Shown: positions 12,401 through 23,112 of the stretch, piece by piece
Numbering within the stretch: position 1 is the first letter of the stretch
Layout: each line of letters begins with the position of its first letter
DNA from: Oscarella lobularis
Taxonomy: Eukaryota; Porifera; Homoscleromorpha; Homosclerophorida; Oscarellidae
Length of the DNA stretch: 64,000 nt
NCBI RefSeq assembly: GCF_947507565.1
Contig: NC_089178.1
Coordinates: 3,348,001-3,412,000, forward strand
Direction: 5' to 3'
Made by a program: the position numbers and the translations under genes
Notes under the pieces: model-generated
What the model saw: only the letters and a program-made list of their open reading frames with translations
Databases searched by the model: none
Told to the model about the DNA's origin: nothing

Positions 12401-13253
12401 TCACATTCAGACGTACGCCGTTCTCCCGTTGAGCGAGAGCTGCGGACTGATCGGTTGGCTGGAGAACACGACTGCCATGCGACCGGCTCTCAATAAATTC
12501 TATCAGGAGAAAGGACGCTACGTTCCGCCGGTCGAGGTCAAGCGCCTTTGGGCGCCTATCGAGTCGAATCCGCAGTCGTCTATGGATGTGAAGAGAAGGA
12601 TCTTTCGAGAGTTGTTGAAAAAACATCAGCCGCCCGTTCTGCACGAATGGTTCGCGCGCACGTTCGCCGAACCGTCGTCGTGGTACCAGAGTCGCTTGGC
12701 CTTCTCGCGTTCGCTTGCCGTCATGTCGATGGTCGGCGCCGTTCTCGGTCTGGGCGATCGTCACACGGAGAACATTCTACTCGACTCGGCAACGGGAGAC
12801 GTCGTTCACGTCGACTTCGACTGCCTATTTAACAAAGGAATCACGTTCACGTTTCCCGAGAAAGTGCCCTTTCGCCTGACGCACAATCTCGTCGACGCTC
12901 TCGGCTGCACGGGCGTCGAGGGCCCATTTCGGCTCGCCTCGGAGGCGACGATGCGCGTGCTGAGAGAGCAGAAAGACTCGCTTGTCAGCGTCTTTTCTAC
13001 AATGATACACGATCCGCTCGTCGAATGGCAAAAGAGTCGGGGAGATCATCGATCGAAAGGCGGTGGCGGCGGCGGCGGACTCAATACGGCTATTGAAAAA
13101 TTAGAAGAAGTGGAACAGAATCTTCAGGGTTTGATGCCTTATAATCGCGGCATGCCGCTCTCTGTCGAAGGGCACGTGCACAATCTCATTCAGCAAGCAA
13201 CCGACGAAGATAACCTCGCTCAGATGTTCGTCGGCTGGGCACCGTACATGTGA
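5400..13253 (+). CDS. ATR: ATR serine/threonine checkpoint kinase (intronless)
   Basis: A single uninterrupted frame of 2617 codons encodes a phosphatidylinositol-3-kinase-related kinase. Residues 1 to about 1500 are helical HEAT-type repeats, followed by a FAT domain (about 1550-2070). The kinase domain carries the lysine-bearing LCKPKDDLRKD near residue 2300, the catalytic loop GLGDRHTENILLD near 2449 and the metal-binding VHVDFDCLFNKG. The last 33 residues form a FATC domain ending MFVGWAPYM. The DFDCLFNKG stretch and the FATC sequence are closest to ATR, as opposed to ATM, mTOR or SMG1, and the length matches ATR (about 2640 in human). ATR with ATRIP senses RPA-coated single-stranded DNA and activates CHK1 in the nucleus. 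Oddities are the lack of introns in a gene this long, a polyglycine run of about 16 residues near residue 1330 and a second glycine run just before FATC. Confidence 0.95.
9387..9433 (+). repeat. (GGC)n microsatellite coding for polyglycine in ATR
   Basis: About 15-16 GGC units give an uninterrupted polyglycine run in the HEAT-repeat half of ATR. The same repeat, cut short, is the first sequence after the N gap at 15803, so this repeat is where the second contig begins. Such GC-rich triplet runs commonly break short-read assemblies. Confidence 0.9.
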
Positions 13254-13530
13254 GTCGACTAACTATTAGGTAAGAGAGTGGGCGACGGTCTATTATAATT
13301 ATTAGCTGCATAAGCGTGTTTTTGTTTGACTAACAGCTCTCTCTACTCGTACCGTATACAGACTCTTTATGTAGCAAGTCAGTGGTCATTTCAAGTTTCA
13401 AATTTCCCTGCTAGTTGATTCAATTTCTCGTATAGCTTTAAGGCTATGTCTTGACTGAGTACATTCTAAAAGATTCAGCCAAGACGAGACCTAGAGAAGA
13501 TTTTGCCAAGTCTTTTCCCCCTACCGTACC

Positions 13531-14958
13531 TTAGTTGTTTCTACGTAGCTCCTCCCAAACGGCGTGCACCTGCTGTGATACTTTGCAGAGTGATTTAGGC
13601 CTTCTGGAGCCTGTTTGGCCAACCATACCTACACGCAGCACACAGGACAATGTCGATGGGTGGCCGCCAAGAGACAGGTGAGCGACCGCCCTAATGAAAA
13701 GCAAGCAGCTTACCAGTGCTTCTGCTCCACAGTAGGGAAAATAAGTCCATGAACCGTTTATTAGTCTCATCTAAAAAGGAACGTGTCTGGCAGTGCGACG
13801 ACCGACGCTAGAGTGTACCAAAAAAGCGACGGGATAGAGAAGATACCATATCCAACCGGGAAGAATTCTTAGCGTCATATTCGTCATGATCAATCCCGGA
13901 CAAACGACGTGAGAATATATGTTCTATACGATGGGCAATTCGATTCGTTCCAATTGTGCTCATTGTCGTTCATTTATACTCTTTTGTTTAGCTTCTCGTT
14001 GAGGGCGAGGCTCAGCAAATCAATTGCATACTTGGATGATCCGTACGGATCGTTTCTGGAAGTGGAACCAAAATAAAGACGGCACGCGTAATTTTCTCAC
14101 TGCCGCCCTCCCTATACTATACCCCTCGACGTGCTGTATGTCGTCTATATCGAACGGTTGCTTCAACGCCGTCGCCGACGACGTCCAAATGACGTGAGCC
14201 GGTTGGCCCTGATTCGCAAGAAAATCCTCCAAGCCTTTCACCTGAGATATCGAAGGAAGGAAGAAAGAAACCATCATTTATGTATAGAGTGTCTAAATAG
14301 GATATCATTAGCAACCAAAAGGAAGTGGCCGAAAACGTTTGTGGCGAAGATGGCCTGCAGTCCGTCTTCGGTCAATTCATCGACGCACTCGAGCAGCTGG
14401 CCACCGTCCACTAATGCCTGCAGCACGTGGCTTGAGAAATCGAGCGTTCGAAACACTGCTAGTATGAAATTCTTGTGCGAGTACCTTGGATAGGGAGGCC
14501 AAAAGGCGGACCAGTTTACTCTCGACACGGGCATAATACCGGCATTGAGAAAGAGCCAATCAACGTACTTGTATCTGAATGCGCAATGTGAGGATGCATG
14601 GGGAGGGATTTACGTACGCCGCGCGCATTCGCTTACTTCGATCGTATCGTTTCTACTGCTCTGTATACGCTCGTCGGCCTGCTCACGTCCATTTCTATTA
14701 GATCGATTCGGATGTCGGGACCGAATTCGGCTTCGAGCTCTTTTTTCGCCGTCTCCGCTTTCGAGCGGCTCCGGCAAGCCAGGCATACTCTTAGCTCGTC
14801 GAGACGTTGTTCGCTTGCAGCGTCTTCGAATAGACGTCGCGCCACGGCGAGACCGACGCCTCTGCAAATAGAGGAGGTACAGTTGGCTCTAGCGAGATGG
14901 TGCGATAAGCTTTCGCTTACGAATTTGCTCCCGTTATGATGGCTAGTCTTTCCGGCAT
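13531..14958 (-). CDS. HSD17B7: 3-keto-steroid reductase / 17-beta-hydroxysteroid dehydrogenase 7 (first assembled copy)
   Basis: A short-chain dehydrogenase is encoded by about seven minus-strand exons. The N-terminus MPERLAIITGANS joins to GVGLAVARRLFED, giving the cofactor motif TGANSGVG. Next come LRVCLACRSRSKAE, the NAGIMP motif (14540-14570), TEDGLQAIFATNVFGHF, HVIWTSSATA, the catalytic PYGSSKYA (about 14030), and the tail NGSWTYFPYCGAEAL, ending in ELRRNN and a TAA at 13531-13533. LACR, NAGIMP, NVFGHF and IWTSS are shared with HSD17B7, the ER enzyme that reduces zymosterone in cholesterol synthesis and can also act on estrone. A hydrophobic stretch follows a VCPG-like motif near 13800-13900. 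The gene is divergent from torsin, with 109 bases between starts. The near-identical copy at 19935-21362 is probably the other haplotype. Confidence 0.85.
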
Positions 14959-15067
14959 TTTTTCAATCAATGGGCGCACTCTGGGACTTCGTTGTTGGAG
15001 GAGACGTGCGCGGACGTGCGCGTTGTTACGTCAATGACTCGCTTATACGGGGACTTCGGTTTTTCTT
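14959..15067. promoter_or_regulatory. Divergent promoter region, HSD17B7/torsin
   Basis: This is the 109-base space between the head-to-head starts. It contains CGTGCGCGGACGTGCGCG, a dyad-like CG-rich motif. The duplicated copy (21363-21477) differs here by a 9-base insertion and a 3-base deletion, the largest difference I noticed between the two copies. Confidence 0.45.
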
Positions 15068-15602
15068 ATGACCGACAGGTCGAGACTTGCAGAAGCGCTT
15101 CGCGTGAAAATAAGTGGAAATATAAGAAGCAGCAGCCCATCGTCACCGTTGACAGGAAGAGAAATCGGAAAATTAGTCATGTTCGGCTACAGGGAACGAA
15201 AACGAGACAACGAGAGCCCCGAACCTGGCCGACGTCTAAACACAAGCTATTATTACGCAGACGAAAGACGAAGACAGAACGAGAGACGGGAGCGCATCAC
15301 GGAAAGAGCGACGGCTTTACGAAACGAGGCAGCGAAGAAAAGAGCCAGAAAAAGAAACTGGACGTGGACCATCGTCAAATGGTCGTCTATTGGCCTACTT
15401 CTTTTTCTCATTCTAGCGTACATCAGTCTTCCTTCGGAACTTTGTTCGGACGTAGATCGGCACGCGAACTTGACCGGATTGGAAAAGGTTTTGAAAGAGT
15501 CCGTTTTTGGACAGCATCTTGTTGTGGAGACTGCGTTTCGATTAGTGAAAGCGCACGTCAAAAATCCGCATCCCGTTAAGCCGCTCGTCCTGTCGCTTCA
15601 CG
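15068..15602 (+). CDS. Torsin-family ATPase, 5' fragment cut off by the assembly gap
   Basis: The first 178 codons match the complete torsin at 21478-22692 and stop at the N gap two codons before the Walker A motif. The frame is open up to the gap, so this is an assembly truncation, not a biological one. Reading through the Ns into ATR coding sequence would produce a false torsin-ATR fusion. Confidence 0.85.
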
Positions 15603-15802
15603 NNNNNNNNNNNNNNNNNNNNNNNNNNNNNNNNNNNNNNNNNNNNNNNNNNNNNNNNNNNNNNNNNNNNNNNNNNNNNNNNNNNNNNNNNNNNNNNNNN
15701 NNNNNNNNNNNNNNNNNNNNNNNNNNNNNNNNNNNNNNNNNNNNNNNNNNNNNNNNNNNNNNNNNNNNNNNNNNNNNNNNNNNNNNNNNNNNNNNNNNNN
15801 NN
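15603..15802. other. Assembly gap of exactly 200 Ns
   Basis: The gap is a run of 200 N characters, a conventional placeholder length. Sequence on its left ends in torsin and sequence on its right begins in the ATR GGC repeat, so the two contigs overlap in content by about 6.2 kb instead of being adjacent. Confidence 0.98.
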
Positions 15803-15838
<36 letters not shown>

Positions 15839-18800
15839 CTCGTTCACGACGGCGCTCGGAGCGTCGGTTTTTGTGTCAAATTGATTGGCGAACTTGTACG
15901 CGCTTTTCAAGCGGCGTTGGATACTCGAGCGCAAGACTGTTGCGCCTACACGCTTCAAGAGGTTCTCAAGTCGTACGGTTGCGCGACGAATGCCGACGAG
16001 ACGATTTTAGGTGGACGGGTGTGGCGTTCGTTTTCCAAACCCACTCAAATCCTACTCGAACCGTATCTGCGATCGCACTACAAGGCGGAAGACGGCGTTT
16101 TTGTTCGCGACGTGAAAACACCTATTTACGGCAGTCAACGATGTCGGAATTTCGATAGTTGGATCGTTTGCTGGCTCTGTCATTTGACGAGTTGTCTCGA
16201 ATCGGCTCCCGATATGCGAAATCTGTTCGAAAGTTGCAGTCTGACGTATACGCGCACCATATCGATTGGACTCTTTCTCTTGCCCTATCTCGTAACCGAA
16301 GTCATTTTCGAGGATCGCAGGGAGGCGACGGCGAAAATCGGCGACGAAATGATGGCCGTCGTGCGACACGCGCAGAAAAACGACAACCTGTCGCCGTCGC
16401 AGGCCGACTTTCGACAGCGAAGCGCCCAAACCGTTCTTCTCCTTCACGACTCGCTCGTGCAGACGTGCCAACATTGGAAAAATCGCTACAACGTCGCGAA
16501 AGACCACGTCGATCGGCAAATAATTGACGAAGTCGACTTGACGGTGCTCAAACGCCGATGCAATCTACTAGACGATTTTTTGACGAGCGTTCCTAAGGAA
16601 GCGCTCGCCGTCGCCGCCTTCAATTGCAAGTCGTACAGCGCGTCGCTCGTCCTCTTCGAATCGTCTATTCGACAAGACGCGTCGAAATTAGAAGAGCACA
16701 TCTTCTTGTTGCGACGCGTCTACGCGGCGCTCGACGAACCGGACGGTTTCGTCGGTCTGTCGGCAATTTGTTCGGTGCCGGCGTCGCTCGTCGATCGAGC
16801 GCTCGAATGCGAAATGAAAGGAAATTTGGACGAGGCGCTCGTCTGCTATCGGGCGGCGACGCAGAACGATTTCAACGTCAGTCGAAATCACGAAGGTCTC
16901 GTTCAGGCTTGGCTGCGTTTAGGCGAAAACGACAGCGCGTTGAACCATCTCGATCGTCTTCTCGCCAAGCGAACGCAGTGGACGAAAGATTTTAATAAGT
17001 TTCGCGTCGAAGCGTGTCTTCAACTCGGCGAATGGGATTCGCTTCAGCAATACGTCGCTCTCGAGCCGCCGCATCACTCGTCCGATTGGTCCGTCGGCGT
17101 CGGACGACTTCTGCTCGCTATCAAATCCGGCGCCAATCGCGACTTTGTCGCTCGCCTACGAACGATTCGTCAAGGCACGGCGAAAAGACTCGCCGCCGCG
17201 TTGGCGGCGAGCGACTCGTCGTCGTCATCGTCGTACGAACGCGGTTACGACTACGTCGCTCAATTGCACGTATTGCAAGACTTGGAAGAGGCGGCCGAAC
17301 GCGTCTTTTTTGTCGGTAATGTCGATAGAAAGGAGGAGACTCTCGAATCGCTACGAATGCAGTGGAATCGACGACTCGAATTGATTCAGATGTCGTTTCG
17401 CGTTCGCGAGCCCATTCTTCGTCTTCATCGGGCCGTATTTCATCTTGTGCCGGCGCCGACGCTCGAACGCGAATCGTGGCTGACGAGCGCGAGAATCGCG
17501 CGCAAAGCCGGCTACGTGGGATTGGCGTCAAGTTGCGTTCTCAAGTCCGAACTCCTGCTACAGCCTTTGCCCGAAGTGTGGCTCGAAAAGGCCAAGTGTC
17601 TGTGGAGTCAAGGCAAAACGAAAGAGGCGTTGGTATTTCTGCAGGACAATCTGAAAAAGGAGTGCAATATCGTGGAGGAAGAGAAGGAAAAACGACCGTC
17701 GGCGCGCGCCAAAGCGATGCTCTTGGTCGGACGATGGATGGAGGCGACGGCTCTCTGCGAAACGAACACGATAATCGGTCAGTATCGAGATTTGATGCAG
17801 CAGCACGCAAATTGGGAGAGCAGTCATTTCTATCTGGCAAAATACTACGACCGAATCATGGCAGCGCTCGAGGAATCGAAACCCGGAAAGGAACAGGAAT
17901 GCTTACCGATGATCATTCAGCATTACGGCAATTCGTTGCTCTACGGAAATCAGTATATTTATCAATCGATGCCTCGATTGCTCACCTCGTGGTTGGACTA
18001 CGGCGCTAAAGTCTACGAAACGAACGTCGCGGCGAAGGAGAGCGGTCGACGAGACAGCGCCTTGTCGCGTCATCGACACGGCGGCAATTCGCTTCTGAAA
18101 TCGCTCAACGACATTGTCAAAGATTTGGTTAAACGATTGGCTCCCTTTCAATTTTTCACCGCTTTCTCGCAAATCGTCTCGCGAATCACTCACCCGCATC
18201 GGGACGTGCACGCGATCGTCGAGAATCTGTTGGCTAAGTTGGTGACGACCTATCCTCAGCAGGCCATCTGGATGATGCTCGCCGTCTACAAGTCGTCGCA
18301 TTCGGGACGGCATCGACGTTGCGACGCCGTCTTCGATCACGCCAAAAAGCTGAATCCGTCGCTGCGAAAACTTCTCAAGGACTTTTTGGATTTGACCGAA
18401 AAGTTGATCGAATTGAGCGACAAAAATTATCCCAAGGTACAGCGTCAGGTGACCATGGATTCGGAATTTCGTCCGCTGCTTCGTCTCGTTCGCGATCCGC
18501 ACTTTAGTCAAATTTTCGTGCCGGACAAAGCGATGATGACCGTCGTTCTTCCGACGTCCGTCACTCGCGATCACCACCCGTTTCCCGACGATTTGCCGTA
18601 CATAAGCGACTTTGGTCCGATCGTCAATGTGCTCTCGTCCCTCGCTCGCCCGAAAAAGATTGTTATACGCGGCAGCGACGGACGAGACTATCCGATCTTA
18701 TGCAAGCCGAAGGACGATTTGAGAAAGGATAGTCGACTCATGGAATTCAACGGACTGGTCAATCGATGTCTCTATCAGGACGCGGAGAGTCGTCGACGCA

Positions 18801-19657
18801 GTCTTCACATTCAGACGTACGCCGTTCTCCCGTTGAGCGAGAGCTGCGGACTGATCGGTTGGCTGGAGAACACGACTGCCATGCGACCGGCTCTCAATAA
18901 ATTCTATCAGGAGAAAGGACGCTACGTTTCGCCGGTCGAGGTCAAGCGCCTTTGGGCGCCTATCGAGTCGAATCCGCAGTCGTCTATGGATGTGAAGAGA
19001 AGGATCTTTCGAGAGTTGTTGAAAAAACATCAGCCGCCCGTTCTGCACGAATGGTTCGCGCGCACGTTCGCCGAACCGTCGTCGTGGTACCAGAGTCGCT
19101 TGGCCTTCTCGCGTTCGCTTGCCGTCATGTCGATGGTCGGCGCCGTTCTCGGTCTGGGCGATCGTCACACGGAGAACATTCTACTCGACTCGGCGACGGG
19201 AGACGTCGTTCATGTCGACTTCGACTGCCTATTTAACAAAGGAATCACGTTCACGTTTCCCGAGAAAGTGCCCTTTCGCCTGACGCACAATCTCGTCGAC
19301 GCTCTCGGCTGCACGGGCGTCGAGGGCCCATTTCGGCTCGCCTCGGAGGCGACGATGCGCGTGCTGAGAGAGCAGAAAGACTCGCTTGTCAGCGTCTTTT
19401 CTACAATGATACACGATCCGCTCGTCGAATGGCAAAAGAGTCGGGGAGATCATCGATCGAAAGGCGGTGGCGGCGGCGGCGGACTCAATACGGCTATTGA
19501 AAAATTAGAAGAAGTGGAACAGAATCTTCAGGGTTTGATGCCTTATAATCGCGGCATGCCGCTCTCTGTCGAAGGGCACGTGCACAATCTCATTCAGCAA
19601 GCAACCGACGAAGATAACCTCGCTCAGATGTTCGTCGGCTGGGCACCGTACATGTGA
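15803..19657 (+). CDS. ATR: ATR, 3' half only (5' truncated at the gap; probable second allele)
   Basis: The frame covers about 1284 codons from the polyglycine run through FAT, kinase and FATC domains, with intact GLGDRHTENILLD and the terminal MFVGWAPYM. It has no start codon of its own because the contig begins inside the GGC repeat. It matches 9399-13253 almost exactly. If this were a real tandem duplicate it would be a kinase lacking the HEAT-repeat ATRIP-binding half, but the gap placement makes an allelic contig much more likely. Confidence 0.9.
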
Positions 19658-19934
19658 GTCGACTAACTATTAGGTAAGAGAGTGGGCGACGGTCTATTAT
19701 AATTATTAGCTGCATAAGCGTGTTTTTGTTTGACTAACAGCTCTCTCTACTCGTACCGTATACAGACTCTTTATGTAGCAAGTCAGTGGTCATTTCAAGT
19801 TTCAAATTTCCCTGCTAGTTGATTCAATTTCTCGTATAGCTTTAAGGCTATGTCTTGACTGAGTACATTCTAAAAGATTCAGCCAAGACGAGACCTAGAG
19901 AAGATTTTGCCAAGTCTTTTCCCCCTACCGTACC

Positions 19935-21362
19935 TTAGTTGTTTCTACGTAGCTCCTCCCAAACGGCGTGCACCTGCTGTGATACTTTGCAGAGTGATTT
20001 AGGCCTTCTGGAGCCTGTTTGGCCAACCATACCTACACGCAGCACACAGGACAATGTCGATGGGTGGCCGCCAAGAGACAGGTGAGCGACCGCCCTAATG
20101 AAAAGCAAGCAGCTTACCAGTGCTTCTGCTCCACAGTAGGGAAAATAAGTCCATGAACCGTTTATTAGTCTCATCTAAAAAGGAACGTGTCTGGCAGTGC
20201 GACGACCGACGCTAGAGTGTACCAAAAAAGCGACGGGATAGAGAAGATACCATATCCAACCGGGAAGAATTCTTAGCGTCATATTCGTCATGATCAATCC
20301 CGGACAAACGACGTGAGAATATATGTTCTATACGATGGGCAATTCGATTCGTTCCAATTGTGCTCATTGTCGTTCATTTATACTCTTTTGTTTAGCTTCT
20401 CGTTGAGGGCGAGGCTCAGCAAATCAATTGCATACTTGGATGATCCGTACGGATCGTTTCTGGAAGTGGAACCAAAATAAAGACGGCACGCGTAATTTTC
20501 TCACTGCCGCCCTCCCTATACTATACCCCTCGACGTGCTGTATGTCGTCTATATCAAACGGTTGCTTCAACGCCGTCGCCGACGACGTCCAAATGACGTG
20601 AGCCGGTTGGCCCTGATTCGCAAGAAAATCCTCCAAGCCTTTCACCTGAGATATCGAAGGAAGGAAGAAAGAAACCATCATTTATGTATAGAGTGTCTAA
20701 ATAGGGTATCATTAGCAACCAAAAGGAAGTGACCGAAAACGTTTGTGGCGAAGATGGCCTGCAGTCCGTCTTCAGTCAATTCATCGACGCACTCGAGCAG
20801 CTGGCCACCGTCCACTAATGCCTGCAGCACGTGGCTTGAGAAATCGAGCGTTCGAAACACTGCTAGTATGAAATTCTTGTGCGAGTACCTTGGATAGGGA
20901 GGCCAAAAGGCGGACCAGTTTACTCTCGACACGGGCATAATACCGGCATTGAGAAAGAGCCAATCAACGTACTTGTATCTGAATGCGCAATGTGAGGATG
21001 CATGGGGAGGGATTTACGTACGCCGCGCGCATTCGCTTACTTCGATCGTATCGTTTCTACTGCTCTGTATACGCTCGTCGGCCTGCTCACGTCCATTTCT
21101 ATTAGATCGATTCGGATGTCGGGACCGAATTCGGCTTCGAGCTCTTTCTTCGCCGTCTCCGCTTTCGAGCGGCTCCGGCAAGCCAGGCATACTCTTAGCT
21201 CGTCGAGACGTTGTTCGCTTGCAGCGTCTTCGAATAGACGTCGCGCCACGGCGAGACCGACGCCTCTGCAAATAGAGGAGGTACAGTTGGCTCTAGCGAG
21301 ATGGTGCGATAAGCTTTCGCTTACGAATTTGCTCCCGTTATGATGGCTAGTCTTTCCGGCAT
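19935..21362 (-). CDS. HSD17B7: HSD17B7-type 3-keto-steroid reductase (second assembled copy)
   Basis: It has the same exon structure and motifs as 13531-14958: TGANSGVG at the N-terminus, LACRSRSKAE, NVFGHF, HVIWTSS, PYGSSKYA and the ELRRNN ending. All splice sites that I checked are kept, and only a few substitutions separate it from the first copy. It is likely the other allele of a single gene involved in the late steps of sterol synthesis at the ER. It is divergent from the complete torsin. Confidence 0.85.
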
Positions 21363-21477
21363 TTTTTCAATCAATAGACTTGGCGGGCGCACTCTGGGAG
21401 TTCGTTGGAGGAGACGTGCGCGGACGTGCGCGTTGTTACGTCAATGACTCGCTTATACGGGGACTTCGGTTTTTCTT

Positions 21478-22692
21478 ATGACCGACAGGTCGAGACTTGC
21501 AGAAGCGCTTCGCGTGAAAATAAGCGGAAATATAAGAAGCAGCAGCCCATCGTCACCGTTGACAGGAAGAGAAATCGGAAAATTAGTCATGTTCGGCTAC
21601 AGGGAACGAAAACGAGACAACGAGAGCCCCGAACCTGGCCGACGTCTAAACACAAGCTATTATTACGCAGACGAAAGACGAAGACAGAACGAGAGACGGG
21701 AACGCATCACGGAAAGAGCGACGGCTTTACGAAACGAGGCAGCGAAGAAAAGAGCCAGAAAAAGAAACTGGACGTGGACCATCGTCAAATGGTCGTCTAT
21801 TGGCCTACTTCTTTTTCTCATTCTAGCGTACATCAGTCTTCCTTCGGAACTTTGTTCGGACGTAGATCGGCACGCGAACTTGACCGGATTGGAAAAGGTT
21901 TTGAAAGAGTCCGTTTTTGGACAGCATCTTGTTGTGGAGACTGCGTTTCGATTAGTGAAAGCGCACGTCAAAAATCCGCATCCCGTTAAGCCGCTCGTCC
22001 TGTCGCTTCACGGCTCGATGGGAAATGGAAAGAATTTCGTCTCGACGATCGTCGCCGATCATTTGTTTCCTCCCAAGAGTCGTTTCGTTCACAAGGTCAT
22101 CGTCTCTTTGGAGTTTCCCTACGGCGATCGAACGAGAGAATATAGCGAAGGTCTTCGTCGTCGAATTCTCGATGCGCAGAAATCGTGCGAGAAACGTCAA
22201 CTCTTTCTGTTTGACGAAATGGATAAAATTCCTCCGGACGTCATCGACTCCATCGTCCCGTTTCTCGGTCGTCACGCCGGCGACGTCGACGGAATCGACT
22301 TTCGGCACTCCATCTTTATATTCATTAGCAATGCGGGCGGAGAAGAGATTAATCATTCAGTTACGGAGCACTACCGGGCAACGAAACCCCGAGAATCGAT
22401 CACAATGCTTCAAATGGAGTCTGTATTGAATGGCTTAGATCTGAACAGTGTGTGGTATGAGCCACTTGTCAAAGCGAGCGTGATCGACGCGTTTGTGCCA
22501 TTTTTGCCAATGGAACGACGTGACGTTCTATTTTGCGCCAAGGAGGATATGAAACGAAAGGGTCATCGATATTCGAATTTGGATTTGGAGAAAATAGCCG
22601 ACAATATGCTCTATTTTCCTGACGATCTCAAAATTTTTTCGGTGTCCGGATGCAAAAAAGTTTCGAGCAAAGTCGACTTGGTTATGGGATAG
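21478..22692 (+). CDS. Torsin-family AAA+ ATPase with an N-terminal membrane anchor (TOR4A-like layout)
   Basis: The gene is a single exon of 404 codons. Residues 1-100 are very basic and polar, residues 101-121 form one hydrophobic membrane segment (SSIGLLLFLILAYISL), and the AAA+ domain follows. The Walker A is HGSMGNGKNFV at about 178-188, with the torsin-typical Asn after Lys but Met where most torsins have Thr. Walker B is LFLFDEMDK at 243-250, sensor 1 lies in FISNAGG and the C-terminal torsin motif GCKKV is present. Torsins act in the ER and nuclear-envelope lumen with LAP1/LULL1-type activators. The long cytosolic tail plus single anchor resembles TOR4A in place of the cleaved signal peptide of TOR1A, although TOR4A itself has a normal GKS Walker A. 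The start is the ATG 116 bases from the HSD17B7 start. Confidence 0.88.
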   Translation: MTDRSRLAEALRVKISGNIRSSSPSSPLTGREIGKLVMFGYRERKRDNESPEPGRRLNTSYYYADERRRQNERRERITERATALRNEAAKKRARKRNWTWTIVKWSSIGLLLFLILAYISLPSELCSDVDRHANLTGLEKVLKESVFGQHLVVETAFRLVKAHVKNPHPVKPLVLSLHGSMGNGKNFVSTIVADHLFPPKSRFVHKVIVSLEFPYGDRTREYSEGLRRRILDAQKSCEKRQLFLFDEMDKIPPDVIDSIVPFLGRHAGDVDGIDFRHSIFIFISNAGGEEINHSVTEHYRATKPRESITMLQMESVLNGLDLNSVWYEPLVKASVIDAFVPFLPMERRDVLFCAKEDMKRKGHRYSNLDLEKIADNMLYFPDDLKIFSVSGCKKVSSKVDLVMG

Positions 22693-22758
22693 TAAACGTA
22701 TATGAAATTAATTAATTAATTAAAAATCGTCACTATTTTTTCTTTAGGCTACTACGTA

Positions 22759-23112
22759 TCATTTTTCGTCTTTTGGCCACGTGCGTTTTGCCTCTTCGAT
22801 TTCTTTGGTTAGATTCTGCGAAAATGATCGCATAAATGATGCTCTCTTCTCCGTGTCTGTCAGCAGTGCTCCGAGAGCCCCGATTTTGCCTTCTCCCTTC
22901 AAATAAATGTAGTAAGTAAGCTGTGCTGCCCTTCGAATCGGATAAGAGTTTGAAAGCTAGAGAGACGAAACGATGGAGCAAGTTTTTTCCTTGGACGCGT
23001 GTACAAACCTTGTCTACAACGTGAGGACCCGCTAGATATCTGCAAAAATGACGATAAAACGGGTGAATGATGAAAGAAAGGGCGAATTACACCTTAGAAA
23101 CTGTTGCCACAT
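22759..23112 (-). CDS. NCBP2AS2: NCBP2AS2-like small protein
   Basis: Three short minus-strand exons with introns of about 50-55 bases join in frame: MWQQFLR, then YLAGPHVVDK, then LSNSYPIRRAAQLTYY through to TWPKDEK and a TGA at 22759-22761. The product is about 85 residues. The segment VVDKLSNSYPIRRAAQLT is strikingly like LVERLSESRPIRRAAQLT of the human NCBP2AS2 protein, a small, poorly characterised, mitochondria-linked product whose gene in vertebrates sits antisense to NCBP2. Here its neighbour is NPL in head-to-head orientation, so the vertebrate linkage is not conserved. No function is assigned beyond the family. Confidence 0.8.

Larger units (their letters stand above)
9387..15602 (+). 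repeat. First copy of a 6.2-kb near-identical block (ATR 3' half, HSD17B7, torsin 5' end)
   Basis: This block recurs at 15803-22012 with a constant offset of 6404 bases as far as the HSD17B7/torsin promoter and 6410 after it. By eye I noticed about 14 substitutions and one small complex indel, around 0.2 percent divergence. The block ends coincide exactly with the two edges of the N gap. That pattern is expected when two alleles are assembled separately and then placed in tandem. Confidence 0.92.
15803..22012 (+). repeat. Second copy of the 6.2-kb block, continuing into the complete torsin
   Basis: It begins within the polyglycine repeat of ATR and contains a 5'-truncated ATR, a complete HSD17B7 and the start of the complete torsin. 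One of the few coding differences is Pro to Ser at the residue matching ATR 2376 (12525 versus 18929). Both copies keep all frames open, as alleles would. Confidence 0.92.

Noticed and set aside
5647-12764. Long minus-strand and alternative-frame reading frames within ATR (arginine- and serine-rich)
   Set aside because: They arise from the biased codon use of ATR (many CGA, TCG, GAC), have no homology and lie fully inside a real gene.
15068-19657. A 1529-codon frame apparently fusing torsin to the ATR kinase domain
   Set aside because: The frame runs through 200 Ns; both halves match separate complete genes nearby, so the fusion is an artefact of the gap.
15803-22012. Real tandem segmental duplication of ATR, HSD17B7 and torsin
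   Set aside because: Both ends of the duplicated block coincide with the 200-N gap and divergence is at allelic level, so separate haplotype contigs are the simpler explanation.
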